Assembly: GCA_022837185.1 (NCBI GenBank) | Contig: JALHJD010000208.1 | Coordinates: forward strand, 1 to 5,406 | Direction: 5' to 3' | DNA: 5,406 nucleotides | DNA from: Desulfobacteraceae bacterium | Lineage (GTDB): Bacteria; Desulfobacterota; Desulfobulbia; Desulfobulbales; Desulfobulbaceae | Part shown: one piece after another, positions 1-4,639 of the stretch | Layout of the letters: each line of letters begins with the position of its first letter | Position numbering within the stretch: the stretch's first letter is position 1 | The notes under the pieces: model-generated | The model's database searches: none | What the model was told of the DNA's origin: nothing | What the model saw: the letters and a program-made list of their open reading frames with translations, nothing else | Made by a program: the position numbers and the translations under genes

Positions 1-117
1 ATCGAGGGATTTGTCTGCCGGGAACGGAATACGGTTCCGGGGGCCCGCAGAGTGACACGGTGAATCAAGCCGGCAGGCAGAGGTCTCGGACGCAGAAGAG
101 CATTTCAGCCCTGCAGT

Positions 118-147
118 CGGCGGGGCGCATCGAATCCTGCCCCGCCG
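118..147. other. Strong GC-rich stem-loop
   Basis: CGGCGGGGC (118-126) pairs perfectly with GCCCCGCCG (139-147) around a 12-nt loop, and a G-T pair at 127/138 could extend the stem inward. It resembles a tRNA T-arm at first sight because the loop contains TCGAATCC, but no acceptor, D or anticodon arms fit around it. No T-run follows on either strand, so it is not a canonical intrinsic terminator. Its role is unknown. Confidence 0.5.
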
Positions 148-292
148 GACGAGTCCTGCCGAACCGGAATCCGGATTTCCCACACGCCGGGGTCAGAACT
201 TCCCAACTTTTCTGTTCTCCTTTCCGGGGCACGCCTGCCAGGGAGAAACGCCTCTTTTTCTGCGGTTTCAAGAGTAATGGCGTACATTGCTG

Positions 293-308
293 TGGCATGA
301 AATTTGAT
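293..308 (+). promoter_or_regulatory. Weak sigma-54-like promoter candidate for dodecin
   Basis: TGGCATG, four bases, TTGAT resembles the -24/-12 consensus TGGCACG-N4-TTGCW. The -24 GG is present, but the -12 element has GA where GC is expected, which is a serious departure. If used, transcription would start near 320 and leave a leader of about 175 nt that includes the inverted repeats at 335-368 and 420-444. No convincing sigma-70 promoter was found in the same stretch. Confidence 0.2.
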
Positions 309-334
309 AATCATCGTCAGGTTTGCAGGTTCGC

Positions 335-368
335 TTGGCGGAGATCCGGATCCTTAGCTCTCCGCCAA
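335..368. repeat. Perfect 10-bp inverted repeat upstream of dodecin
   Basis: TTGGCGGAGA (335-344) and TCTCCGCCAA (359-368) are exact reverse complements separated by 14 nt. The spacer overlaps a second 10-bp perfect palindrome, GATCCGGATC (343-352). It could act as a regulator-binding operator in DNA or as a stable stem-loop in the dodecin leader RNA. It lies about 130 nt before the start codon. No T-run follows, so simple termination is unlikely. Confidence 0.6.
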
Positions 369-419
369 CTGGTTTCCGTTATGACCGGGAGCCTGGATCG
401 CGGACCGTTGCAAGGAAAA

Positions 420-444
420 GGCCGCCCGGATTTTCCCGGCGGCC
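420..444. other. Stem-loop in the dodecin leader
   Basis: GGCCGCC (420-426) pairs with GGCGGCC (438-444). After one C-C mismatch two more G-C pairs close an ATTTT loop (430-434). On the minus strand the stem is followed by CTTTTCC, giving a terminator-like look in that direction, but no minus-strand gene ends nearby. On the plus strand the nearest T-run is about 10-15 nt downstream. It ends 40 nt before the dodecin Shine-Dalgarno, so it may affect leader folding. Confidence 0.4.
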
Positions 445-496
445 CGGCGGAAGACATCACGCCATTTTTATGAATCGTACAAAGAAGGAGGTTGCC

Positions 497-700
497 ATGG
501 CATCAATTGCAAAAGTCATTGAATTGAGCGCGGATTCGGAAAAGAGTTTTGACGATGCCCTGCAGGCCGGCATCAAACGAGCCAGCGAAACCTTGCGCAA
601 CGTTCGCAGTGTCTGGATCAAGGACAAGGAAGTGTTGGTGGAAAACGGAGTTCCCAAGACCTATCGCCTGCACTTGAAGGTGACTTTCAAGCTTGACTAG
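497..700 (+). CDS. Dodecin family protein, atypical tryptophan position
   Basis: This encodes 67 residues, the usual dodecin length. Dodecins are small beta-alpha-beta-beta proteins that form hollow dodecamers and store or buffer flavins or related ligands. The family pattern is visible: KVIEL in the first strand (6-10), a helix with SFDDALQAGIKRASETL (17-33), then RNVRSVW and a final strand YRLHLKVTFKL (56-66). AAGGAGG at 485-491, five bases before the ATG, fixes this start; an upstream in-frame ATG at 323 lacks such a site and would add unrelated sequence. By family alignment the flavin-stacking Trp of classical dodecins directly follows the Arg in the RNLRW segment. Here that place is Ser38, and the only Trp (Trp40) lies two residues later. 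It may therefore bind flavin differently, or be closer to the non-flavin or calcium-type dodecins. It is monocistronic, with a hairpin just after the stop. Confidence 0.9.
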   Translation: MASIAKVIELSADSEKSFDDALQAGIKRASETLRNVRSVWIKDKEVLVENGVPKTYRLHLKVTFKLD

Positions 701-714
701 GGGATGGGAGAGGG

Positions 715-741
715 CGGGACCGGGCCGGAGGCTCGGTCCCG
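715..741. terminator. Hairpin between convergent dodecin and SDR genes
   Basis: CGGGACCG (715-722) pairs with CGGTCCCG (734-741). The stem continues through a G-T wobble and two G-C pairs to a five-base loop, for about 11 bp in total. It begins 15 bases after the dodecin stop and lies 5 bases beyond the SDR stop, so it is well placed to terminate both converging transcripts. Neither strand has a true T-tract after it, so it is at best an atypical intrinsic terminator. Confidence 0.5.
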
Positions 742-746
742 GTACC

Positions 747-1517
747 TTATTGAGCGGTATACCCCCCGTCTATGACCAGTTCGCTGCCGGTGATGAATTT
801 GGCTTCGTCGGAGGCCAGATACAGGACGCCATAGGCAATATCTTCCGGTTCCCCGACATGGCCGAGGGGATGGCGGTTGTCAAGCCCCCTCCGGAAGGCA
901 TCCAGTCCTTCCGGCGATTCCCTGGCCAGCTTTTCGACAAGGGGGGTCCAGATAAAACCGGGGTGAATGGAGTTGACCCTGATATTGTCCCCGGCATAGA
1001 TGAGGGCGTCGTTCTTGGTCATCAGCCGCACCGCCCCCTTGGAGGCGTGATAGGGCGGCAGGTCCGCCGCGCCGACGATGCCGTAGATGGACGACATGTT
1101 GATGATGCTTCCTCCGCCGGCCTTCTGCATATAGGGAACCGCGTGTTTGGTGCAGTAGAACACCCCGTTGATGTTTATCCGCAGGACCGTGTCCCATTCC
1201 TCGGCGGTGATTTCATGGGTGGGTTTGTTCACCCCTGCTATGCCGGCATTGTTGACCAGGATGTCTATGGATCCGAATTCATGGGCGACTTCGGTGAACA
1301 CGCGGGCAACGCTGTCTTCCCGGGATGTGTCGAGATGCCAGTATTTCCCGGTCCCGCCGCTTTCCGCTATTTCCCTGGCAACGCTTTCACCCTCTTCATC
1401 GTTGATATCGGTCACCGCAACTTTTGCCCCGTGCCTGGCCAGCAGCAGGGCCGATTCCCTGCCTATTCCCAGGGCGCCGCCGGTGACTACAGCGACTTTT
1501 CCTTCCACTCTTTTCAT
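747..1517 (-). CDS. Short-chain dehydrogenase/reductase (classical SDR)
   Basis: This encodes 256 residues, typical for a classical SDR: a cytosolic NAD(P)-dependent oxidoreductase acting on an alcohol/ketone pair. All hallmarks are present: the TGG-xxx-GIG cofactor motif (12-19), NNAG (89-92), structural Asn115, catalytic Ser143, and Tyr156-xxx-Lys160 within YHASK. PG follows at 186-187, and the C-terminal GSELVIDGG segment is typical. Asp37 at the end of the second beta strand favours NAD(H) over NADP(H). AAGGAG six bases before the ATG supports the start. The substrate cannot be read from sequence; FabG-like, glucose dehydrogenase-like and hydroxysteroid dehydrogenase-like proteins share this pattern. 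It is the last minus-strand gene of the group, 129 bases after the 82-residue gene, and converges on dodecin. Confidence 0.93.
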   Translation of the reverse strand: MKRVEGKVAVVTGGALGIGRESALLLARHGAKVAVTDINDEEGESVAREIAESGGTGKYWHLDTSREDSVARVFTEVAHEFGSIDILVNNAGIAGVNKPTHEITAEEWDTVLRININGVFYCTKHAVPYMQKAGGGSIINMSSIYGIVGAADLPPYHASKGAVRLMTKNDALIYAGDNIRVNSIHPGFIWTPLVEKLARESPEGLDAFRRGLDNRHPLGHVGEPEDIAYGVLYLASDEAKFITGSELVIDGGYTAQ

Positions 1518-1570
1518 GACTTTCTCCTTGTTTTCCAGGTTTTGACGATAAGGTCGGAAGGACGTCCGTC

Positions 1571-1601
1571 ATTATCCTTCCATAGCCGACAATAAAAACA
1601 A
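1571..1601 (-). promoter_or_regulatory. Tentative SDR promoter
   Basis: Reading the minus strand, TTGTTT (1596-1601) is followed after 19 bases by GATAAT (1571-1576), within an AT-rich patch in otherwise GC-rich DNA. The -10 is good, but the spacer is two bases longer than ideal. Transcription would start about 50 bases before the SDR start codon, which would let that gene be expressed apart from its upstream neighbours. Confidence 0.25.
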
Positions 1602-1646
1602 TAACCGTGCCACCCGGGTGACGAAAGGGTAAAAATCCATTCTGCT

Positions 1647-1895
1647 TCAGTCGGACGGGGTTGCAAGCTGCTGCCGGATAAAGCGCAGCGCCCCGGCAAT
1701 CAGCTCCGCCTCCGGAGCGCGCACTCCGGTCCACTCGCCGCTTTCCCGAAGGTGTTTGACTTCCGCCCGCCAGGCGTCCAGGTGCTGGAAATCCCAGTCG
1801 AGGATCGCCTTGGCGGCCTGATCCGTTTCCCTGGTGCCTGTCTCGAAATAGTCGATCATGGTCTGCAAGAGTTGCAGGGCCGTGTTCCCGTCCAT
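1647..1895 (-). CDS. Hypothetical 82-residue soluble protein
   Basis: I do not recognise this family. It encodes 82 residues with no signal peptide or membrane segment. The composition is helical and acidic in the first half (TALQLLQTMIDYFETG, 5-20). A Trp-rich middle (DWDFQHLDAW, 33-42) is followed by a helix ending in LIAGALRFIRQQL, so a small all-helical bundle is likely. AGGAGG lies four bases before the ATG, which is good evidence that the gene is real. It sits between the desaturase gene (124 bases upstream) and the SDR gene (129 bases downstream) on the same strand. It might be a regulator or accessory subunit of either enzyme, but nothing in the sequence shows that. Confidence 0.7.
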   Translation of the reverse strand: MDGNTALQLLQTMIDYFETGTRETDQAAKAILDWDFQHLDAWRAEVKHLRESGEWTGVRAPEAELIAGALRFIRQQLATPSD

Positions 1896-1926
1896 TTTTC
1901 CTCCTGTTGCGCAGTACGATAATTCA

Positions 1927-1952
1927 GCGGCAGGCCGTTCGGCACATGCCGC
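1927..1952. other. Nested inverted repeat downstream of desaturase gene
   Basis: GCGGCA (1927-1932) pairs with TGCCGC (1947-1952), and the intervening sequence contains GCCG-TT-CGGC (1935-1944), so the segment can form a long hairpin or two alternative ones. It lies 68 bases beyond the desaturase stop and upstream of the 82-residue gene. There is no T-run. A weak terminator or an operator are both possible. Confidence 0.3.
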
Positions 1953-2019
1953 GTACAGGCTCCCAAATCAGTCCGATTGATGAGCAGGCCCGCCGTCCAT
2001 CGGCAAACGGTCGGTTTAT

Positions 2020-2829
2020 TTACCGCTCCCGGCCCATGAACGGAACGATAAGCATCCACGGCAAGGTGAGCCATTTCGGGTCCCGGTAGTTGGCCAGGCC
2101 CAGAACCATGGAGGTGTGACCGGCCGCGGGCTGGGGGCGGTAGGTGCCGAACAGCCTGTCCCACCAGGGAAAATTGAAGCCGTAGTTGCTGTCCGTTTCC
2201 CGGATGATGACCGAGTGATGAACGCGGTGCATGTCGGGGGTGACCACCAGGCGCCGCAGAATCCGGTCGGCATGCTCAGGCATGGAGATGTCGCCGTGGT
2301 TGAACATGGAAGTGGCGTTGAGCAGGATTTCAAAGACGATGACCGACCATGGGGGGGCGCCGAGCGCCAGAATCACTCCCATTTTGATGACGATGGACAG
2401 GAGGATTTCTCCGGGATGAAACCGGGCTCCGGTGGTGACGTCGATATCGAGGTCGGTGTGATGCATCCTGTGAAAGCGCCAGAAAAGCGAAATCCGGTGA
2501 AAAAGGACATGCTGGGCATAGATGGAAAAATCCAGGACCATTATGGCCGCCGCCCCTTCCGCCCAGCCGGGAAGCGGGAAGAGGCGCAGCAGCCCCCAGC
2601 CCATCTCCCCTGCGTAGAACGCCGCGCCCACCGCCGCCGCGGGGAAAACCAGGTAGACCAGCACCGAGTTGAACGTGGTCAGGGCGAGATTGTTCGTCCA
2701 GCGGACAAGGCGCCCGTGCGCCAGAGGGCGGCGGGGAGCCAGTATTTCCCAGGAAGCCACGGCCAGGAAAATGCCCAGGAAAAAACCGAGCCGGAGGAAC
2801 ATAACGTTATCGATGGGAAACATGTTCAT
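2020..2829 (-). CDS. Sterol desaturase/fatty acid hydroxylase family membrane enzyme
   Basis: This encodes 269 residues, matching the superfamily of integral-membrane non-haem di-iron oxygenases that hydroxylate or desaturate lipids. The iron-binding histidine clusters are intact and in order: H107-xxx-H111, H120-xx-H123-H124, and H201-xx-H204-H205, with additional conserved-looking His138 (RFHP) and His178 (NHGD). Hydrophobic helices precede and separate them (about 9-30, 50-72, 92-110, 143-172), placing the active site on the cytoplasmic face. The later GFNFPWWDRLFGTY segment is typical of the family. These enzymes need O2 and an electron donor, which is notable if the host is an anaerobe. 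The exact substrate (fatty acid, sterol, carotenoid or hopanoid-like lipid) cannot be assigned. The start has only a modest GAGG seven bases upstream, and Met3 is a possible alternative. It follows the YIP1 gene by 96 bases. Confidence 0.92.
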   Translation of the reverse strand: MNMFPIDNVMFLRLGFFLGIFLAVASWEILAPRRPLAHGRLVRWTNNLALTTFNSVLVYLVFPAAAVGAAFYAGEMGWGLLRLFPLPGWAEGAAAIMVLDFSIYAQHVLFHRISLFWRFHRMHHTDLDIDVTTGARFHPGEILLSIVIKMGVILALGAPPWSVIVFEILLNATSMFNHGDISMPEHADRILRRLVVTPDMHRVHHSVIIRETDSNYGFNFPWWDRLFGTYRPQPAAGHTSMVLGLANYRDPKWLTLPWMLIVPFMGRER

Positions 2830-2880
2830 CGCTCAGCCTCGTCCGGAAACTGCAACCGGCAAGATCCCGTTTGGGTCACC

Positions 2881-2917
2881 CTCCGGCCCTGCCGGCCGGC
2901 GGCGGATGCTTCCGGAG
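2881..2917. other. Possible hairpin after the YIP1 gene
   Basis: CTCCGG (2881-2886) and CCGGAG (2912-2917) are reverse complements, and the 25-nt interval contains the self-complementary run GCCGGCCGGC (2891-2900). It begins 8 bases past the YIP1 stop on the minus strand. No T-run follows, so termination is uncertain and read-through into the desaturase gene remains likely. Confidence 0.25.
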
Positions 2918-2925
2918 AATGAGAA

Positions 2926-3471
2926 TCATCCGGCAGGAGGAGAGGCCCCGACGCCGAACAGGGCGAAGACGAGCATCAGAACAAGGGTCTGGATCACCCA
3001 GCCGATGGCGCATACCCCCACCGCCCGCCAGGTGCTGGTGTAGTCAAGGGCCTGCCTGACCGCGATCACCATGGCCACCAGCATCCAGACCGCTGCCGCG
3101 AAAAAGACGATGGGGGCCACGCCGGGGATGATGCCCGCCACCCGGATCAGGCCCGGAGAGCTCGAGAAGCCGATGGTGCGCAGCAGTTCGCCCAGGTCGG
3201 CCTGGGTCTGGGGCTGCGGGAGAAACCTGGTCCCGATGAAGTAGGTGAGGAGGGCCCACAGATACCAGCCGCCGAGGGAGGCGACGATTCCCATGACAAA
3301 GCCGCCGGCGGAAGCCCCTTCCATGCCCATGGTTCCGATGCCGGCGGCGACGCTGGCAAGGATGACGACGCCCATGGCCTGGGGCATGGCGGTTCTGTCC
3401 GCCTCAACCTCTTCATACAGGTGGACATCCAGCTTGGCGGCGCGCAGCATGCGATCCACGAAAACATTCAT
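2926..3471 (-). CDS. YIP1 family integral membrane protein
   Basis: This encodes 181 residues with an amphipathic N-terminus followed by about four to five membrane segments (roughly 33-50, 58-80, 109-141 possibly two, 150-175). The layout fits bacterial YIP1-domain proteins: an N-terminal VDRMLRAAKLDVHLYEEVEAD region, a loop with ELLRTIGFSSSPGLI (95-109) before the third helix, and a VRQALDY segment (138-144) after it. The molecular role of bacterial YIP1 proteins is not established; eukaryotic relatives act in membrane trafficking. I chose the start at 3471 because GGGAGGT lies seven bases upstream. The longer open frame to 3549 would add 26 hydrophilic residues overlapping that ribosome binding site. 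It is the first of four minus-strand genes and is transcribed divergently from the two-helix membrane protein at 3626. Confidence 0.82.
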   Translation of the reverse strand: MNVFVDRMLRAAKLDVHLYEEVEADRTAMPQAMGVVILASVAAGIGTMGMEGASAGGFVMGIVASLGGWYLWALLTYFIGTRFLPQPQTQADLGELLRTIGFSSSPGLIRVAGIIPGVAPIVFFAAAVWMLVAMVIAVRQALDYTSTWRAVGVCAIGWVIQTLVLMLVFALFGVGASPPAG

Positions 3472-3625
3472 AAAATCTACCTCCCGAACCTGAGATTCTG
3501 TTATACTTTCCCTGTAATTCAACCGCATGTCCCGGATAAATGCAAACAATACTCAATATTTCCGTAAAACAGCCGGAAACTTTGCCCGATGGGGACAGGG
3601 CGGGCATTGATGCCGGCAGGGCAGG
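3472..3625. promoter_or_regulatory. Divergent intergenic region
   Basis: These 154 bases separate the YIP1 gene (minus) from the small membrane protein gene (plus) and must hold both promoters. The centre (3495-3560) is AT-rich against GC-rich flanks. On the minus strand TTGCAT (3540-3545), 17 bases, TTGAAT (3517-3522) is a weak sigma-70 match; TATAAC at 3500-3505 is an isolated -10-like word. TTTCCG (3559-3564) and CGGAAA (3574-3579) form a 6-bp inverted repeat with a nine-base spacer that could be an operator. No clear plus-strand promoter was found. Confidence 0.4.
3479..3485 (-). promoter_or_regulatory. Ribosome binding site fixing the YIP1 start
   Basis: On the minus strand GGGAGGT lies seven bases before the ATG at 3471. 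It falls inside the longer open frame that begins at 3549, which lacks a comparable site, so it decides in favour of the shorter 181-residue product. Confidence 0.7.
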
Positions 3626-4069
3626 ATGATGCCGCGGCCGAAATACCTTCCACTGTGGCTGGGCTGGGGAGCGGTCTGCCTGGCGTACGCAGTCTGGATT
3701 GTCTCCCTGGCCCTCAATAATTTCGCCATGGTTCATGACGTCTATAACCAGGCCGGCGAGCGGCTGCGGCCGGAGATCGTCCGGAAGGAGGCGCTGCGGG
3801 AGCTGGTCGAGGAATGCCGGGAAGAAACGGCGGCAGCGGGCCGGCTGCGGCCGGACGACCCCTGTCTTTCCCCACCGGCCGCGGCCCTCGAAGAGCGGCA
3901 AAAAATCGTCAAAATGCGGCTCCTTGGCGAACAGGGCCGCGCCTGGCGCAAGCTGATGCTGTTTTACCTGTCCTTCGGGAACGTTTTTCTCGTTCTGCCC
4001 ATGCTGACGCTCTATCTGGCCCTGGCTTTTCTGATCTGGCTGTGGCGGAATCTACGGATCATCAGATGA
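3626..4069 (+). CDS. Small two-helix membrane protein, unknown function
   Basis: I do not recognise a family. It encodes 147 residues with a hydrophobic segment at 10-33, a hydrophilic helical middle of about 75 residues, and a second hydrophobic segment at 111-140 (rich in Leu, Phe and Trp) followed by a basic tail RNLRIIR. Basic residues before the first helix and after the second suggest both ends are cytoplasmic and the middle is extracytoplasmic. Two cysteines in that middle (Cys64, Cys80) could form a disulfide. The middle is strongly charged (RPEIVRKEALRELVEECREE), probably helical or coiled coil. The start is ambiguous between ATG 3626 and ATG 3629; AGGG (3618-3621) is spaced better for the second. 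Coding potential is supported by the coherent membrane pattern. The composite repeat begins two bases after its stop. Confidence 0.72.
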   Translation: MMPRPKYLPLWLGWGAVCLAYAVWIVSLALNNFAMVHDVYNQAGERLRPEIVRKEALRELVEECREETAAAGRLRPDDPCLSPPAAALEERQKIVKMRLLGEQGRAWRKLMLFYLSFGNVFLVLPMLTLYLALAFLIWLWRNLRIIR

Positions 4070-4071
4070 AA

Positions 4072-4099
4072 AGTTGGCAGCCGTCAGCATATCAGAAGC
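4072..4099 (+). repeat. Left inverted end of composite repeat
   Basis: AGTTGGCAGCCGTCAGCATA followed by TCAGAAGC matches the reverse complement of 4500-4527 at 24 of 28 positions. The differences are at the 7th, 10th, 13th and 21st bases. It starts two bases after the stop codon of the preceding gene. Confidence 0.75.
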
Positions 4100-4176
4100 C
4101 AGAAGCCAGAGGACAGAAGCCAGAAGCCAGAGGCCAGAAGCCAGAGGACAGAAGCCAGAGGACAGAAGCCAGAAGG
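4093..4176 (+). repeat. Array of 12 heptanucleotide repeats (CAGARGM)
   Basis: Twelve uninterrupted 7-bp units: CAGAAGC x2, CAGAGGA, CAGAAGC x2, CAGAGGC, CAGAAGC, CAGAGGA, CAGAAGC, CAGAGGA, CAGAAGC, CAGAAGG. Every unit begins CAGA, and all but the final base changes are purine swaps or C/A. Translation in any frame gives a seven-residue periodic peptide, which is an artefact of the period. Confidence 0.95.
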
Positions 4177-4205
4177 TGCTGTCCCGCTTCGCTGTCGGCT
4201 TTCAT

Positions 4206-4222
4206 CTGCGGGGCACCTTCTC
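4206..4222 (+). repeat. 17-bp direct repeat, copy 1
   Basis: CTGCGGGGCACCTTCTC is identical to 4374-4390. Both copies are preceded by a CATC word and followed by a GC-rich hairpin, suggesting two diverged copies of one module. Confidence 0.9.
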
Positions 4223-4224
4223 TG

Positions 4225-4241
4225 CCCAGGCTTCGCCTGGG
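4225..4241. other. Perfect hairpin inside the repeat island
   Basis: CCCAGGC (4225-4231) and GCCTGGG (4235-4241) pair across a TTC loop. This very tight stem-loop may also form as a UUCG-type tetraloop in RNA. No T-run follows. It could weakly terminate transcription from the small membrane protein gene. Confidence 0.6.
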
Positions 4242-4269
4242 AGTTGGCAGTTAGCAGTTAGCAGCTGGA
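4242..4269 (+). repeat. Second heptad array (AGTTAGC type)
   Basis: AGTTGGC, AGTTAGC, AGTTAGC, AGCTGGA: four contiguous 7-bp units whose sequence is unrelated to the CAGAAGC array but whose period is the same. The first unit also matches the outermost bases of the left inverted end (AGTTGGC at 4072-4078). Confidence 0.8.
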
Positions 4270-4272
4270 ACG

Positions 4273-4328
4273 AGCTGAAAGCTCCAAGCTGAAAACCTCG
4301 AACCTTATGCCTCGAACCTCGTACCTTT
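4273..4328 (+). repeat. Third heptad array (AGCTGAA to AACCTCG)
   Basis: Eight degenerate 7-bp units in one phase: AGCTGAA, AGCTCCA, AGCTGAA, AACCTCG, AACCTTA, TGCCTCG, AACCTCG, TACCTTT. The unit sequence drifts midway while the period is kept. Confidence 0.7.
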
Positions 4329-4373
4329 CGCGCCAGCGAACCCCGGCGACAGCCGGATTCCCCTCATCCGCCC

Positions 4374-4390
4374 CTGCGGGGCACCTTCTC
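4374..4390 (+). repeat. 17-bp direct repeat, copy 2
   Basis: CTGCGGGGCACCTTCTC is identical to 4206-4222. Here it sits in a larger module that opens with CCCCTCATCC (4360-4369) and closes with GGAGGGGATG (4435-4444). The inverted CCCCTC and GAGGGG words bound the module. Confidence 0.9.
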
Positions 4391-4403
4391 CCCCGGGAGA
4401 AGG
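4384..4403. terminator. Stable hairpin with short T-rich tail
   Basis: CCTTCTCC (4384-4391) pairs with GGAGAAGG (4396-4403) around a four-base loop. It is followed by GTGTTTATT, a weak T-rich stretch. It may serve as the terminator of the upstream small membrane protein gene, though it lies more than 300 bases past its stop. It is equally a structural part of the repeat module. Confidence 0.4.
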
Positions 4404-4471
4404 GTGTTTATTCCCTCGCTCCGCCGGGAGAGGGGGAGGGGATGTCCAAACCAACAGCGAAGCTGCAAACT

Positions 4472-4506
4472 CCGTCTGTCTTCTGTCATCTGTCCTCTGG
4501 CTTCTG
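4472..4506 (-). repeat. Array of 5 heptads in inverted orientation
   Basis: Read on the minus strand from 4506: CAGAAGC, CAGAGGA, CAGATGA, CAGAAGA, CAGACGG. The same CAGARGM family as 4093-4176 lies in opposite orientation, shorter and more diverged, so the two arrays form the inner part of the inverted ends. Confidence 0.9.
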
Positions 4507-4527
4507 GTATGCTGCCGACTCCCAACT
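4500..4527 (-). repeat. Right inverted end of composite repeat
   Basis: The reverse complement of the left end, 24/28 identical, ending in CCCAACT on the plus strand. The boundary lies 23 bases before the -35 box of the cytochrome promoter. Confidence 0.75.
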
Positions 4528-4550
4528 CTCCACCGCCGCCGGGAATCACC

Positions 4551-4579
4551 TTGACACAGACTTTTTACTCCCATAGAAT
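4551..4579 (+). promoter_or_regulatory. Sigma-70 promoter of the cytochrome gene
   Basis: TTGACA (4551-4556) is a perfect -35 hexamer, followed after the ideal 17 bases by TAGAAT (4574-4579), five of six against TATAAT. Transcription should start near 4586, giving a leader of about 55 nt. The leader contains the small inverted words AACA-GAA-TGTT (4584-4594) and GTTTC-T-GAAAC (4591-4601), which could bind a regulator, though no known site was recognised. It is the best promoter in the window. Confidence 0.8.
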
Positions 4580-4639
4580 TTGAACAGAATGTTTCTGAAA
4601 CCGACCCGAAAACCGTTCATATTCATGGAGGCCGGAGAA

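Larger units (their letters stand above)
1..496. other. Gene-free region rich in inverted repeats
   Basis: I see no credible gene here. The open frames on both strands read as arginine-, serine- and cysteine-rich strings without recognisable motifs and lack good ribosome binding sites. What stands out is secondary structure: GGAAC/GTTCC at 21-38, a 9-bp perfect stem at 118-147, a CCGGA-A-TCCGG palindrome near 165-175, a 10-bp perfect inverted repeat at 335-368 and a 7+2-bp hairpin at 420-444. The right half is presumably the promoter and leader of the dodecin gene. The left half may be the flank of a gene outside the window or may encode an unrecognised structured RNA. No tRNA or rRNA was recognised. 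Confidence 0.6.
4072..4527. repeat. Composite non-coding repeat island with inverted ends
   Basis: This is a 456-bp segment bounded by imperfect 28-nt inverted repeats (4072-4099 and 4500-4527, 24/28 identical). Both continue inward into CAGAAGC-type heptads in opposite orientation. Inside are two unrelated heptad arrays (4242-4269, 4273-4328), a 17-bp direct repeat (4206-4222 and 4374-4390) and two stable hairpins. Open frames across it translate to low-complexity repeated peptides because 21 nt is three heptads, and none has a credible start. No transposase and no target-site duplication are visible. It resembles a dispersed, non-autonomous repeat mosaic. It fills almost all the space between the small membrane protein gene and the cytochrome promoter. 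Confidence 0.8.

Noticed and set aside
110..150. Possible tRNA 3' end (TCGAATCC loop in a GC stem)
   Set aside because: The stem is 9 bp rather than the 5 bp of a T-arm, the loop is too long, and no acceptor, D or anticodon arms can be drawn around it.
60..473. 137-residue plus-strand open frame before dodecin
   Set aside because: No ribosome binding site, skewed Arg/Ser/Cys composition and no recognisable motif; it also spans the strong inverted repeat at 335-368.
300..480. c-di-GMP (GEMM) or other known riboswitch upstream of dodecin
   Set aside because: The conserved core words of the c-di-GMP-I class are not present, and no other riboswitch signature was recognised.
693..1595. 300-residue plus-strand open frame across the SDR gene
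   Set aside because: It is antisense to an SDR with every family motif intact; its translation is Gly/Pro/Phe/Asp-rich without domain features and it overlaps the dodecin stop.
2116..2922. 268-residue plus-strand open frame
   Set aside because: It lies antisense to the desaturase gene with its intact histidine clusters; the translated protein is a charged, motif-free string typical of GC-rich shadow frames.
4093..4176. CRISPR array
   Set aside because: The repeats are 7 bp, directly abutting and without spacers; no cas genes are present.
3814..4254. Open frame with a KPEARGQ-like peptide repeat
   Set aside because: The peptide repeat is produced by the 7-bp DNA period (21 nt = 7 codons) and starts inside another gene in a different frame.
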